DNA from: Paraburkholderia sp.
GTDB lineage: Bacteria > Pseudomonadota > Gammaproteobacteria > Burkholderiales > Burkholderiaceae
Assembly (NCBI GenBank): GCA_004322045.1
Contig: SCRN01000014.1
Coordinates: 1-64,000, forward strand
DNA length: 64,000 nt
Reading direction: 5' to 3'
Shown here: positions 53,674 through 62,109 of the stretch, piece after piece
Position numbering within the stretch: the first letter of the stretch is position 1
How the letters are laid out: every line of letters starts with the position of its first letter
Notes under the pieces: model-generated
Databases searched by the model: none
What the model was told of the DNA's origin: nothing
Seen by the model: the letters and a program-made list of their open reading frames with translations, nothing else
Made by a program: the position numbers and the translations under genes

Positions 53674-54549
53674 TCAAGCATGTTGGCGCGCGGCCGCGGT
53701 GTCGGCCAGCGCCGACGCCGGCATCGCCGTGCGCACCGAAGCCTCGGCGCGTGGCGAGCACAACGCCGGGCGCATCGGCCAATACAACATCTCTGACGCG
53801 ACGTGACGGTAATCACGTGCCGATTGCGCCGACGGATAGGCGTCGACGACGCAGCGCCTGAGCTCGAGCGATCGCTCCATCAGCGGATCGGCCGTCACGC
53901 ACCCGGCATCCTCGATCGACACCGACAAGTACCGCGCCGCAACTTCGGCGAGGTTCTCGAACGTCGTGTGCGCATCGGCCAAGCTCGATACGTGATTGAC
54001 GAGCACGCGAAACTGCGCGATCGCATGCTCGAGGTGCAAGCGCTTCATGCAGGCATACGCTTCCGTGATGGCTTGCGCTGCCACGCGCGTGACGATCATC
54101 ACGTCGTGCGCCTGCGCTGCGAGCGGCGAGAGCGCCCCTTGCCGGTCGAGCCGCACATCGACGAGCACGACGTCGGCCGGGCCGGCAAGCAACATGCCGA
54201 GCTGTGCGCCGCTATAGCCCGCGCAGTTCTCGCGCGATGCAGCCAACACCGAAAACCCCAACTCGTGGCGCGCGCACGCCTCATCGAGCGCAAGCTCGCC
54301 GTCGAGCACGGCGCGCAGCGAGCCCGCTCCACGCATGCCGCCGAGCATCGTCGACACGCTGTTTGCGCCCAGCCGCTCGTCGATCACGAGCACATCCTTG
54401 CCGAGCGCAGCCAGCGCCGCGGCCAAGTTGACCACCGTCGACGTACAGCCGACGCCCACCGGGCCGCCCGTAACCGCAACGACACGCGAACCGCTCTTAG
54501 CGAGCAGCCTGCGCAGCCCCTCTGCCTGATCGGTGACTTGTTTAACCAA
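53674..54549 (-). CDS. flhG: MinD/ParA-like flagellar number regulator FlhG, altered P-loop
   Basis: The protein has 291 residues. The position after flhF and the MinD-like fold (GCTSTVVNLAAALAALGKDV, DVVLVDVRL) identify FlhG/FleN. The usual K-G-G-V-G-K-T deviant Walker A reads P-V-G-V-G-C-T (residues 30-36), so both Lys are missing. ATP use may differ from the FlhG model. The start is TTG at 54549, inside the end of flhF (8-base overlap), and no other suitable start exists. FlhG limits flagellar number by acting on FlhF and on the master regulator. Confidence 0.88.
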   Translation of the reverse strand: MVKQVTDQAEGLRRLLAKSGSRVVAVTGGPVGVGCTSTVVNLAAALAALGKDVLVIDERLGANSVSTMLGGMRGAGSLRAVLDGELALDEACARHELGFSVLAASRENCAGYSGAQLGMLLAGPADVVLVDVRLDRQGALSPLAAQAHDVMIVTRVAAQAITEAYACMKRLHLEHAIAQFRVLVNHVSSLADAHTTFENLAEVAARYLSVSIEDAGCVTADPLMERSLELRRCVVDAYPSAQSARDYRHVASEMLYWPMRPALCSPRAEASVRTAMPASALADTAAARQHA

Positions 54550-56335
54550 AGCGAACCTCGTGCAGCTCGGCGCTCGTGCGGCTCGACAGCGCCGAGAGCA
54601 ATGCAGGAATATCGTCGTCTTGCGGCACGAACGGCGAGCCGTCGCGCGGAATGCAGAACGCGCTCTTGATCAAGAATTTCTTCGTCGCGACGTAAAGGTT
54701 CTCCGGCACTTTCTGGCCCGTCGACACGTAATGCACGGGCAGCTTGTAACGGATCACCGTATCGAGCACGCTGCCCAGATTCGTCGCTTCGTCGAGCTTG
54801 GTCAGAATGCAGCCGGCCAATTCGGGCTGACCCTTGGCGCTGCTGTACGCCTGCACCACTTCGTTGAGCGTGTCGCCGTGGCTCGTCGCATTGAGCAGCA
54901 AGAGCCGCTGCACGGGCAGCCCCGCGCCGCACAGCATGGCTATCTGGTCAGAGACCGTGCGGTCGCGCTGGCTCATGCCGATCGTGTCGATCAGCACGAT
55001 GTGTTTGTTGCGCAGCTCGGCCAGCGCCAGCTTCAGATCCGCGCCGTCCTTCACTGCATGCACCGAGACGCCGAGGATCTTGCCGAAGATGCGCAGTTGC
55101 TCATGGCCGCCGATGCGATAGCTGTCGGTGGTCAGAAGCGCCACCTTGCTCGCGCCGAAGCGCATCACGCAGCGCGCGGCGAGCTTGGCCGTCGTGGTGG
55201 TCTTGCCCACGCCCGTCGGCCCCATCAGCGCGAACACGCCGCCGCGCTCCATCAGCGCGTCTTCGTTTTCGAGCACGGGCAGGTTCGAGCCCAGCACTTG
55301 ATGCACCCACTCCATCCCGGCGTCGACGTTCTCGACTTCCGGCATGTGGTCGACCACCATGCGCACGAGCTGGGCCGAGAAGCCGGCCGAGAACAGCGCC
55401 TTCGTGACTTCGCCTTGCACGGGGCTGCGCCGCTGGCGCTCGCCCCACGTCAGTCCGGCGAATTGCTCTTCCATCATGCCGCGCATGGCCGACAGCTCGC
55501 TCATCACCGTCTGGTTGACGATTTCCTCCACGCGCGCGCGGATCGCCTCGGCCATTGCCTCCGTGTCTTGCTCGGCCGGGCCTTCGAATGTGGGCTTGGT
55601 CACGCGCGGCGCCGCGCGGCGCGCTGCCACGCGGGCAGCTTCGTGCGCCCAATCGGGCACTTGCGCCGTCTCGAGTTCCTCGGGCGAGAGCACGCGGCCC
55701 GGCGCGCCGAGGCCCTTGGCCGCCGCCGCGGACGGCGTCATGGCGTGCGCGCGCGAGCTGTGCGCGGGACGCTCGTTTTGGGTCGCGATGCGGTGCGCGT
55801 GGTCGATCAGCCACGGGTTGGATTCGCCCAGCGTGCGGGCATCGCCGCCGGCATCAGCGCTCGTCTGCGCGCCGCTCGACGTGCGGCCGGCTGTCGACGC
55901 GCCCGATGCGCCGGAGCGCTCGTTCGTATGCGGTGCGGCGATCGCAGCGGCATCGGTTGCAGCCGGACGGCTCGTTTCGTTGCCGTTCGCGCCCACCTCA
56001 GGGCTCGCGCCGAACACGGCCGAGAACACATCGGGCATCCCGTTCGCGTACGGATTGGACGGCATCGCGCGCGGCTGAGCGGCCGGGCTTGCCGAGCCGC
56101 TCGCATAGGGATTGGCGGTCGACGTGAAGCCGAGGGGGTGCGTTGCGCTTTGCGTCGTTGCTTCGCCCGCGTCGGGCGCAATGTGCGCGAAATCGGTGTC
56201 GGCCAGCGCGACGATTTCGACGCTGCCGTCCTCATTGGTCCGGTTCGACAACACGACGGCGTCGGCACCGAGGGCTTCGCGCACCAGGCGCAGTGCGTCG
56301 CGGCTCGTGGCGCCGATGAATTTACGAATGTTCAA
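54542..56335 (-). CDS. flhF: Flagellar SRP-type GTPase FlhF
   Basis: The protein has 597 residues. The N-terminal basic domain (MNIRKFIGATSRDALRLV) is followed by a long Ala/Ser-rich linker (about residues 55-220). Then come the N domain and the GTPase domain: P-loop G-P-T-G-V-G-K-T-T near residue 370, T-T-D-S-Y-R-I-G, and T-K-L-D-E. FlhF sets the polar site of flagellar assembly. The start is TTG at 56335, overlapping the flhA stop (TTGA) behind a GGGGGT site. The linker is long for the family. Confidence 0.96.
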   Translation of the reverse strand: MNIRKFIGATSRDALRLVREALGADAVVLSNRTNEDGSVEIVALADTDFAHIAPDAGEATTQSATHPLGFTSTANPYASGSASPAAQPRAMPSNPYANGMPDVFSAVFGASPEVGANGNETSRPAATDAAAIAAPHTNERSGASGASTAGRTSSGAQTSADAGGDARTLGESNPWLIDHAHRIATQNERPAHSSRAHAMTPSAAAAKGLGAPGRVLSPEELETAQVPDWAHEAARVAARRAAPRVTKPTFEGPAEQDTEAMAEAIRARVEEIVNQTVMSELSAMRGMMEEQFAGLTWGERQRRSPVQGEVTKALFSAGFSAQLVRMVVDHMPEVENVDAGMEWVHQVLGSNLPVLENEDALMERGGVFALMGPTGVGKTTTTAKLAARCVMRFGASKVALLTTDSYRIGGHEQLRIFGKILGVSVHAVKDGADLKLALAELRNKHIVLIDTIGMSQRDRTVSDQIAMLCGAGLPVQRLLLLNATSHGDTLNEVVQAYSSAKGQPELAGCILTKLDEATNLGSVLDTVIRYKLPVHYVSTGQKVPENLYVATKKFLIKSAFCIPRDGSPFVPQDDDIPALLSALSSRTSAELHEVRFG

Positions 56336-58434
56336 GCGTGACCCCCAATGAGGTTAACGACTTTGATCGTGCGTGTTTCGGGCACTTCGGCATACGAGAG
56401 CACTTTCAATTGCGGCAGGCTGCGGCGCAGGAACCGCGCGAGCATCGCGCGAAGCGCGTGCTGCACGAGCAGCACCGGAGGCAGCCCGGCGTTTTGTTGG
56501 CGGGTGATCGCCCTTTGCGTCGCAGTCAGGAGCGTGTGCGCGAGGCCCGGCTCGAGGCCAGGGTTCGCACCCGTCGAGAGCGCTTGCGAAAGCACGCGCT
56601 CGAGATTCGAATCGAGACCCATCACCTGCATTTCGGTGGCTCCCGGATACCACTGCTGCGTGATTGCGCGGCCCAGGGCCAGGCGCACGCTTGCGGTCAG
56701 GTCGTACGCGTCGGTCTGCTTGCCGGCGTGCTCGGAGAGCGCTTCGAGGATCGTGCGCATATCGCGGATCGGCACCCCTTCCTCGAGCAGGTTTTGCAAC
56801 ACCTTTTGCAGCGTTGTGAGCGAAAGCGTCTTGGGCACCAGATCTTCGATGAGCGAAGGTGCGTCCTTGCCGGTGCGCGTGATCAGCGCTTGCACTTCCT
56901 GGCGGCCGAGCAATTCCGCGGCATGCTGCACGACCAGATGGTTCAAGTGCGTCGCCACGACGGTGCTGGCGTCCACGACGGTGTAGCCGTACACTTGCGC
57001 TTGCTCGCGCAAGTTCGTGTCGATCCAGATGGCGGGCAGGCCGAAGGCCGGGTCTTGCGTCGGCTGGCCCGGCAGCGCGGCCGTGACCTGCCCCGGATTG
57101 ATCGCGAGCCACTGGCCCGGGTAGGCTTCGCCCACGCCCACTTCGACACCCTTGAGCGCGATCCGGTAACCGTTCGGGCGCAGCTCCAAGTTGTCGCGAA
57201 TGTGGATGACGGGGGGCAGAAAGCCGATTTCCTGCGCGAACTTCTTGCGGATGCTTTTGATGCGCTTGAGCAGTTCGCCGTCGCTGTTCTTGTCGACGAG
57301 CGGGATCAAGCGGTAGCCCACTTCGAGGCCCAGCGTGTCGATGAGCGTGACGTCGTCCCAGCTCGCTTCGTTGTTCTCCGCGGGGGCCGCGATGGCCGGC
57401 GCCATATCGACGAGCGACACGCCTGCCTTGGCCGCTTCGCTGCGCTTTTTCATGATGCGCCCGAGTTGGAGCGCGCCGCCGCCGAGCAGCAAGAACGCAA
57501 AGTGCGGCATGTTCGGGATCAGACCGAGCAGGACGATGATCGAGCCCGTGATCATCAACACGCGCGGGTTCGTGAAGAGCTGGCCCGTGAGTTGGGTGCC
57601 GATGTCTTCGTCGGTGGCGACGCGCGAGACGATCACGCCCGCCGCCGTCGAGATGACGAGCGAAGGAATTTGGGCGACGAGGCCGTCACCGATCGTGAGC
57701 AGCGTATAGGTCTTGCCGGCCGCGGCGAAGTCCATCCCGTGCTGCACGACGCCGACGATCAGGCCGCCCAGCACGTTGACGACCATGATGATGAGGCCCG
57801 CGATCGCGTCGCCGCGCACGAACTTCGATGCACCGTCCATCGCGCCGTAGAACTCGGCTTCTTGCGACACCGACTGGCGACGCTTGCGCGCACCGTCTTC
57901 GTTGATGAGGCCGGCGTTCAAATCGGCGTCGATCGCCATCTGCTTGCCCGGCATCGCATCGAGCGTGAAGCGGGCGGCCACTTCGGCGATACGCCCTGCG
58001 CCCTTGGTGATCACCATGAAGTTGATGACCATCAGGATGGCGAACACGACGATACCGACCGCGAAGTTGCCGCCGACGAGGAAGTGGCCGAACGATTCGA
58101 TCACTTGGCCGGCGGCGCCCGGGCCCGTGTGGCCTTCGAGCAGCACGACGCGCGTGGAGGCGACGTTCAGCGACAGGCGCAGCAGCGTCGAGAACAGCAG
58201 CACCGCCGGGAAGGCCGCGAAATCGAGCGGCTTTTGCGTGTACATGCTGACGAGCAGCACCATCACCGACAGCGCGATATTGAACGTGAAGAGCAGATCG
58301 AGCAGGAACGGCGGCAACGGCAAAATCATCATGCCGAGGATCATGCAGATCAGGATCGGACCTGCGAGCGCGCGCAGGTTCGCGCCGCTCAGCATTTGGC
58401 TCTTGCCGAACAGGGCGCCGACGCGGGCGTTCAT
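56332..58434 (-). CDS. flhA: Flagellar export gate protein FlhA
   Basis: The protein has 700 residues. Eight membrane helices fill residues 20-330. The FHIPEP-region signature is seen as GRIAEVAARFTLDAMPGKQMAIDADLNAG in conserved pieces. The C-terminal half is the cytoplasmic ring that receives chaperone-substrate pairs. FlhA is the proton-driven export engine. The ATG overlaps the flhB stop (ATGA). The end overlaps flhF. Confidence 0.98.
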   Translation of the reverse strand: MNARVGALFGKSQMLSGANLRALAGPILICMILGMMILPLPPFLLDLLFTFNIALSVMVLLVSMYTQKPLDFAAFPAVLLFSTLLRLSLNVASTRVVLLEGHTGPGAAGQVIESFGHFLVGGNFAVGIVVFAILMVINFMVITKGAGRIAEVAARFTLDAMPGKQMAIDADLNAGLINEDGARKRRQSVSQEAEFYGAMDGASKFVRGDAIAGLIIMVVNVLGGLIVGVVQHGMDFAAAGKTYTLLTIGDGLVAQIPSLVISTAAGVIVSRVATDEDIGTQLTGQLFTNPRVLMITGSIIVLLGLIPNMPHFAFLLLGGGALQLGRIMKKRSEAAKAGVSLVDMAPAIAAPAENNEASWDDVTLIDTLGLEVGYRLIPLVDKNSDGELLKRIKSIRKKFAQEIGFLPPVIHIRDNLELRPNGYRIALKGVEVGVGEAYPGQWLAINPGQVTAALPGQPTQDPAFGLPAIWIDTNLREQAQVYGYTVVDASTVVATHLNHLVVQHAAELLGRQEVQALITRTGKDAPSLIEDLVPKTLSLTTLQKVLQNLLEEGVPIRDMRTILEALSEHAGKQTDAYDLTASVRLALGRAITQQWYPGATEMQVMGLDSNLERVLSQALSTGANPGLEPGLAHTLLTATQRAITRQQNAGLPPVLLVQHALRAMLARFLRRSLPQLKVLSYAEVPETRTIKVVNLIGGHA

Positions 58435-59636
58435 GCCGATGCTCCTTCGTTGGGCTCGCCGAGCGCTTCGTCGGCTTCTTCACGTTCGTCGGACTCGGAA
58501 ATCGGGTCCTTTTTGTCCAGTTCGGCGGGCACGTCGAGTTCGGTCGGTGCGGCCGGAACGTCTCCGCCTTCCTCGCGGAACTTGCGCAGTTGATAAACCC
58601 AGGCCAACACTTCGGCCACGGCGTTGTAGAGCACGCCCGGGATTTCGCGATTCAATTCGACGTTGTGATACAGCGCGCGCGCGAGCGGCGGCGCTTCGAG
58701 CATGGCGACGTTGTTTTCGGCTGCGATTTCGCGAATGCGGGCGGCGACGAGGTTCACGCCCTTGGCGACGACCTTCGGCGCGCGCATTTCGCCGTCTGCG
58801 TACTTGAGCGCGACCGCGTAATGCGTCGGGTTCGTCACCACCACGTCGGCCGTGGGCACGGCGGCCATCATGCGGCGGCGGGCGATTGCGCGTTGCTGCT
58901 GGCGGATCTTGCCCTTGACGTGCGGGTCGCCTTCGTTTTCACGGTGTTCCCGCTTCACTTCTTCCTTCGTCATGCGCAGCTTCTTGTGGTACTGCCAGAG
59001 TTGATAGGGAACGTCGGCCGCGGCGATCACGAACATGCCGGCGACGGTCGTCGCGCAGCATGCGGCGACGATCGACAGCCCATGGCCGAGCGCCTTATGC
59101 ACCGGCTCGCCGGCCAGCGCGAGGATTTCCGCTTTGCGATGCCAAATGGCCATGGCGCCGATGATGCCGACGACGAGCGTCTTGGCGAGCGACATGCCGA
59201 GTTGGATGACGCCGTTGATCGAGAAGATGCGGCCCATGCCCGCGATGGGGTCGACGCGCTCGAACTTGAACTCGAACACCTTCGGCGAGAGCAGCCAGCC
59301 GCCGAGCGCCATCGGTGCGGCAATCGCCGCCAAGCCCGTGAGCGCGAGAATCGGCGTGACGGCGAGGAACGCTTCACGTCCGGCGTTGCCCGCGCCGATC
59401 AGCATGCGGTTGGTGTCGGTCAGGCTCGCGTGGTTGAACGTGAATGCGCCGCGCAGCATGGCTTGCAGATGCAGGCCGATCGGACCCGACAGGCCCCACA
59501 CGCCGAAGAAGCCGGCGCCCAAGAGCGCGAACGTCGCCAATTCCCGCGAGCGCGCAACCTGCCCCTCCGAGCGCGCCTTTTCTAGGCGCCGGGGGGTTGC
59601 CGCTTCGGTTTTGTCGAGGTCGCTGTCCTCTGCCAC
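58431..59636 (-). CDS. flhB: Flagellar export switch protein FlhB
   Basis: The protein has 401 residues. The N terminus (DKTEAATPRRLEKARSEGQV) leads into four membrane helices. The cytoplasmic domain has the self-cleavage site N-P-T-H (VVTNPTHYAVALKY). Cleavage there allows the switch from hook to filament export after the FliK signal. The tail after residue 350 is acidic and longer than in E. coli. The start is GTG behind GGAGAA. It is the first gene of the flhBAFG-fliA block. Confidence 0.98.
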   Translation of the reverse strand: MAEDSDLDKTEAATPRRLEKARSEGQVARSRELATFALLGAGFFGVWGLSGPIGLHLQAMLRGAFTFNHASLTDTNRMLIGAGNAGREAFLAVTPILALTGLAAIAAPMALGGWLLSPKVFEFKFERVDPIAGMGRIFSINGVIQLGMSLAKTLVVGIIGAMAIWHRKAEILALAGEPVHKALGHGLSIVAACCATTVAGMFVIAAADVPYQLWQYHKKLRMTKEEVKREHRENEGDPHVKGKIRQQQRAIARRRMMAAVPTADVVVTNPTHYAVALKYADGEMRAPKVVAKGVNLVAARIREIAAENNVAMLEAPPLARALYHNVELNREIPGVLYNAVAEVLAWVYQLRKFREEGGDVPAAPTELDVPAELDKKDPISESDEREEADEALGEPNEGASA

Positions 59637-59903
59637 GGGGAATTTCTCCGAAAGAATCGCGGCAACATGCCGTTATCCAGTGAGAGCGATTATTCCCGCA
59701 CCGGTCAATGGACGATCGGCGGATAAGGCGGGGGAAACGGGTGCATTTCGAGTGATCGGCGCGGCGGCCGGGCGCGCGCCGCAGTGGGGGCGCGAGGGCG
59801 CAACACTCGAGCGCAGCGTCCGCCGCGCTCGAGTGTCGCAAGAAAGGTTATCGAAAGAAACGGCTCCGTCGAGGCGGGGGCCGTGAACTACCCGTGAACC
59901 ACC

Positions 59904-61151
59904 TTAGAACGCGACGAACGGGCTCGCGCCGCCCGAGGCCGTTTGGTCCATGCCGTAGTAGACCGTCTTGCCGTAGAAAAACGGCATGCCTAGATCGACG
60001 AAGCTGAGACTGCTACCGAGGCTGCCGGCAAGGTTGTTCAGTGCGTAATTGCCGTTCGCGAGCAGCGCGCTCGCGTTGCCCACCGACATCGACAGCGCGC
60101 TGCCATTCGGCGCGCCCGGCGAACCGCCGTTGTAGTTTGCAACCGTCACCGTCCGCGTGACCGTCGAGCTCGGGCAATAGAACGAAGACGCGTTGCCCGA
60201 GCAGTTAGGCAGCGTATTGTCGGTGAAAAAGTACGCATTCGACCCCGAATCGAAGAACGCCGGGAGCGCGTTGCCGTTGAAGGTGGCGTTCACGTCGCCG
60301 GATCCGTTCGTCGCGAGCTTTAGCACCGTGCTCGGCAGCCCATTGTTCGATTGCGTGTTGATGCCGAACGTGAGCATGCCGCTGACTGTGCTCTGCCCGG
60401 TCGGGCCAATGCTCGGCATCGATAAGATCACGCCGTTGTTGTCGGGCGCGAACTTGACCACGGGATTGGTCACTTGCTGCGCTTCTGCCACGGCCGTCTG
60501 TGCGCAGTTCGCTCCATTGGGGCACGCGTAATAGCCCGCCGACGCAGGCGCGCAGCTCTTGCCGCAATCGGTGGGCGCGACGCCCACGCCCAGGATGCCG
60601 TTCGCGCCGAGATCGGCGGGCGTCAGTTCGAGCGTGCCCGTCGAACAGCTGTTCCCTGTGAGCGCAGCGCTTTGTGGCATATCGCCGACGATCTGAATCG
60701 GCAGGCTGCTGGCCGTTTCTTTGCCGATGGTCACGTCGGCCGTGCGGATCGAGCCCCAGGTGAAGCCATCGGCGAACCCCGTGCATTCGGCCAGTTGGGC
60801 TCCGGCGACCGTCTCCTTCGGCAATGCGCTCAGCACTTGGCTCGCCGCCGAGCTGGCAAGCCGAAGCCCGAACGATTCCGTATCAACTTGAATGTTGTCG
60901 ACGGTTTGGCACGTGGACGAACCCGGCGCGCAGATCGTCACGCTGACTGTTGGGATATTCGCGACGCCCTCGACGCCCCGAGCCACCGTCACCACGGCTT
61001 GGTTCGCAGCCGGTTGCACCCCGCCCGCGCTGCCGCCGCCGCTTCCACCGCTATCGCCGCCGCCACCGCCGCACCCTGCGACCACGGCGGCGAGGGTTGC
61101 CACACCGAGCGCCCTGGCCGCCCGAAAGAGTTTGCTGTGAGTGCGCAACAT
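59904..61151 (-). CDS. DUF3443 lipoprotein, copy A; pepsin-like fold proposed
   Basis: The protein has 415 residues. The N-terminal lipobox V-A-G-C (Cys27) and a Gly/Ser linker suggest surface anchoring. The segment order resembles a pepsin-type aspartic protease. It has V-D-T-E-S (Asp90), F-A-D-G (residue 126) before V-T-I-G-K, N-G-I-L-G-V-G (184-190), F-D-S-G-S (Asp301) and a C-terminal L-G-M-P-F-F-Y-G-K-T-V-Y. The first active-site motif has Glu in place of the needed Gly, so this copy may be inactive. Many Cys shared with copy B suggest disulfides. The ribosome site is AGGGAGA. It lies 51 bases after its DUF2844 partner. Known function: none. Confidence 0.85.
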   Translation of the reverse strand: MLRTHSKLFRAARALGVATLAAVVAGCGGGGGDSGGSGGGSAGGVQPAANQAVVTVARGVEGVANIPTVSVTICAPGSSTCQTVDNIQVDTESFGLRLASSAASQVLSALPKETVAGAQLAECTGFADGFTWGSIRTADVTIGKETASSLPIQIVGDMPQSAALTGNSCSTGTLELTPADLGANGILGVGVAPTDCGKSCAPASAGYYACPNGANCAQTAVAEAQQVTNPVVKFAPDNNGVILSMPSIGPTGQSTVSGMLTFGINTQSNNGLPSTVLKLATNGSGDVNATFNGNALPAFFDSGSNAYFFTDNTLPNCSGNASSFYCPSSTVTRTVTVANYNGGSPGAPNGSALSMSVGNASALLANGNYALNNLAGSLGSSLSFVDLGMPFFYGKTVYYGMDQTASGGASPFVAF

Positions 61152-61202
61152 AGTTCTCCCTGGTTCTTTCGCTGGCTTAGGAGTTCGTCTGGTTCAGCCG
61201 GC

Positions 61203-61718
61203 TTATTTGATGTCGGCGCCCGTCATGCCTGCGGGCAGCGCGCTCGGCAGCCAGGCTTGGCCGAAGAACGATCCCATGTGACCGCCCGAATGCACGACGA
61301 GATCGGATTGCTCGACGGCAACTGGCCCCCGTGCGTGACGGGCGGCGCGCTGCGCTTTGACCCCGCTTGCGTACTGCGGGAAATAATTACCGAGCAACGT
61401 CTGTAAATCGGGCATGCGCGGCCCGTTCCAGGCGATCCCGAACACGGTGCCGCCCGCGCCGATGTATTCGCGCACTTGAGTGCCGGTCGAGAACGTCGTG
61501 GAACGGACGGAATAAGGCGAGGAGGCGGTGGCTCCGGACGAGGTTCCCCCCGTTGCCGCGGAAGCTACGCGGGCCGCGGTGACCACGCTGTTGGTCGCGT
61601 CGTTTGGGGTGGCCATGGGTGCGCCGCCGAGGACGGCCCAAGCAAAGGAAGGCACGGCAGCTAACGCGCCGACAGTGAGAGTCGCGCGAACAACGGCGCG
61701 TAAAGGACGATTCAACAT
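61203..61718 (-). CDS. DUF2844 secreted protein, copy A
   Basis: The protein has 171 residues with a signal peptide ending near AWA-VL. The core is V-R-E-Y-I, T-V-F-G-I-A-W-N-G-P-R-M-P-D and L-L-G-N-Y-F-P-Q-Y. The C terminus is S-G-G-H-M-G-S-F-F-G-Q-A-W-L-P. All are shared with copy B at the right edge. No enzyme motif is seen, and mature Cys is absent. A perfect AGGAGG lies before the ATG at 61718. It is always followed here by a DUF3443 gene, so the two products probably work together, for example as substrate, inhibitor or partner. Confidence 0.82.
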   Translation of the reverse strand: MLNRPLRAVVRATLTVGALAAVPSFAWAVLGGAPMATPNDATNSVVTAARVASAATGGTSSGATASSPYSVRSTTFSTGTQVREYIGAGGTVFGIAWNGPRMPDLQTLLGNYFPQYASGVKAQRAARHARGPVAVEQSDLVVHSGGHMGSFFGQAWLPSALPAGMTGADIK

Positions 61719-62109
61719 CGGATCGGGTCCTCCTGGTTGGAATCCGTGAACGCACGTGGCTGTCACGTCGGCACCATCGACGCCGACGATCCAATGTTGT
61801 TCTTCTTAAGAATCTAGTACATCTCGCCGCAGACAGCTAATCGCAAGCATGCAGCAAAATCGATGCCCGGAAGTCAATCTCGGAGCTCGCCTGACGAATC
61901 AGCAGGCACTGAATCTGCCGCGGCGTAGGAAATGCGCAACGGGGCAGCGGAGAGGGAATCGAGGGGGAGATTTGCCTGCAGCGTCAAACGAAGGGCTGCA
62001 CGCTGCAGGCGACAGTTGAACAGATCGAAGCTACGCGCCGCCGATCATCCGCGAGCGGCGTCGTGGCCGCACGCGGATGATCGGCAGTAATGGATAAGAG
62101 GCAGTCGCC
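61719..62109. other. Intergenic region between the two DUF2844-DUF3443 modules
   Basis: No gene is seen. It contains a large inverted repeat just after the copy B DUF3443 stop (62040-62085) and about 300 bases that should hold the promoter of module A. No clear -35/-10 pair could be fixed. Confidence 0.5.
62040..62085. repeat. 14-bp perfect inverted repeat after DUF3443 copy B
   Basis: GCCGATCATCCGCG (62040-62053) and CGCGGATGATCGGC (62072-62085) are perfect complements with an 18-base loop. The structure begins about 25 bases after the gene's stop on the minus strand. It lacks a U-run, so it may be a protective 3' hairpin, a weak terminator or an operator. Confidence 0.7.

Noticed and set aside
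54533-56341. Long plus-strand frame opposite flhF
   Set aside because: It is antisense to the clear FlhF GTPase and shows low-complexity Arg/His/Ala content.
56338-58593. Long plus-strand frame (751 codons) opposite flhA
   Set aside because: Composition is dominated by Arg, His, Asp and Glu with no domain, and flhA is certain on the other strand.
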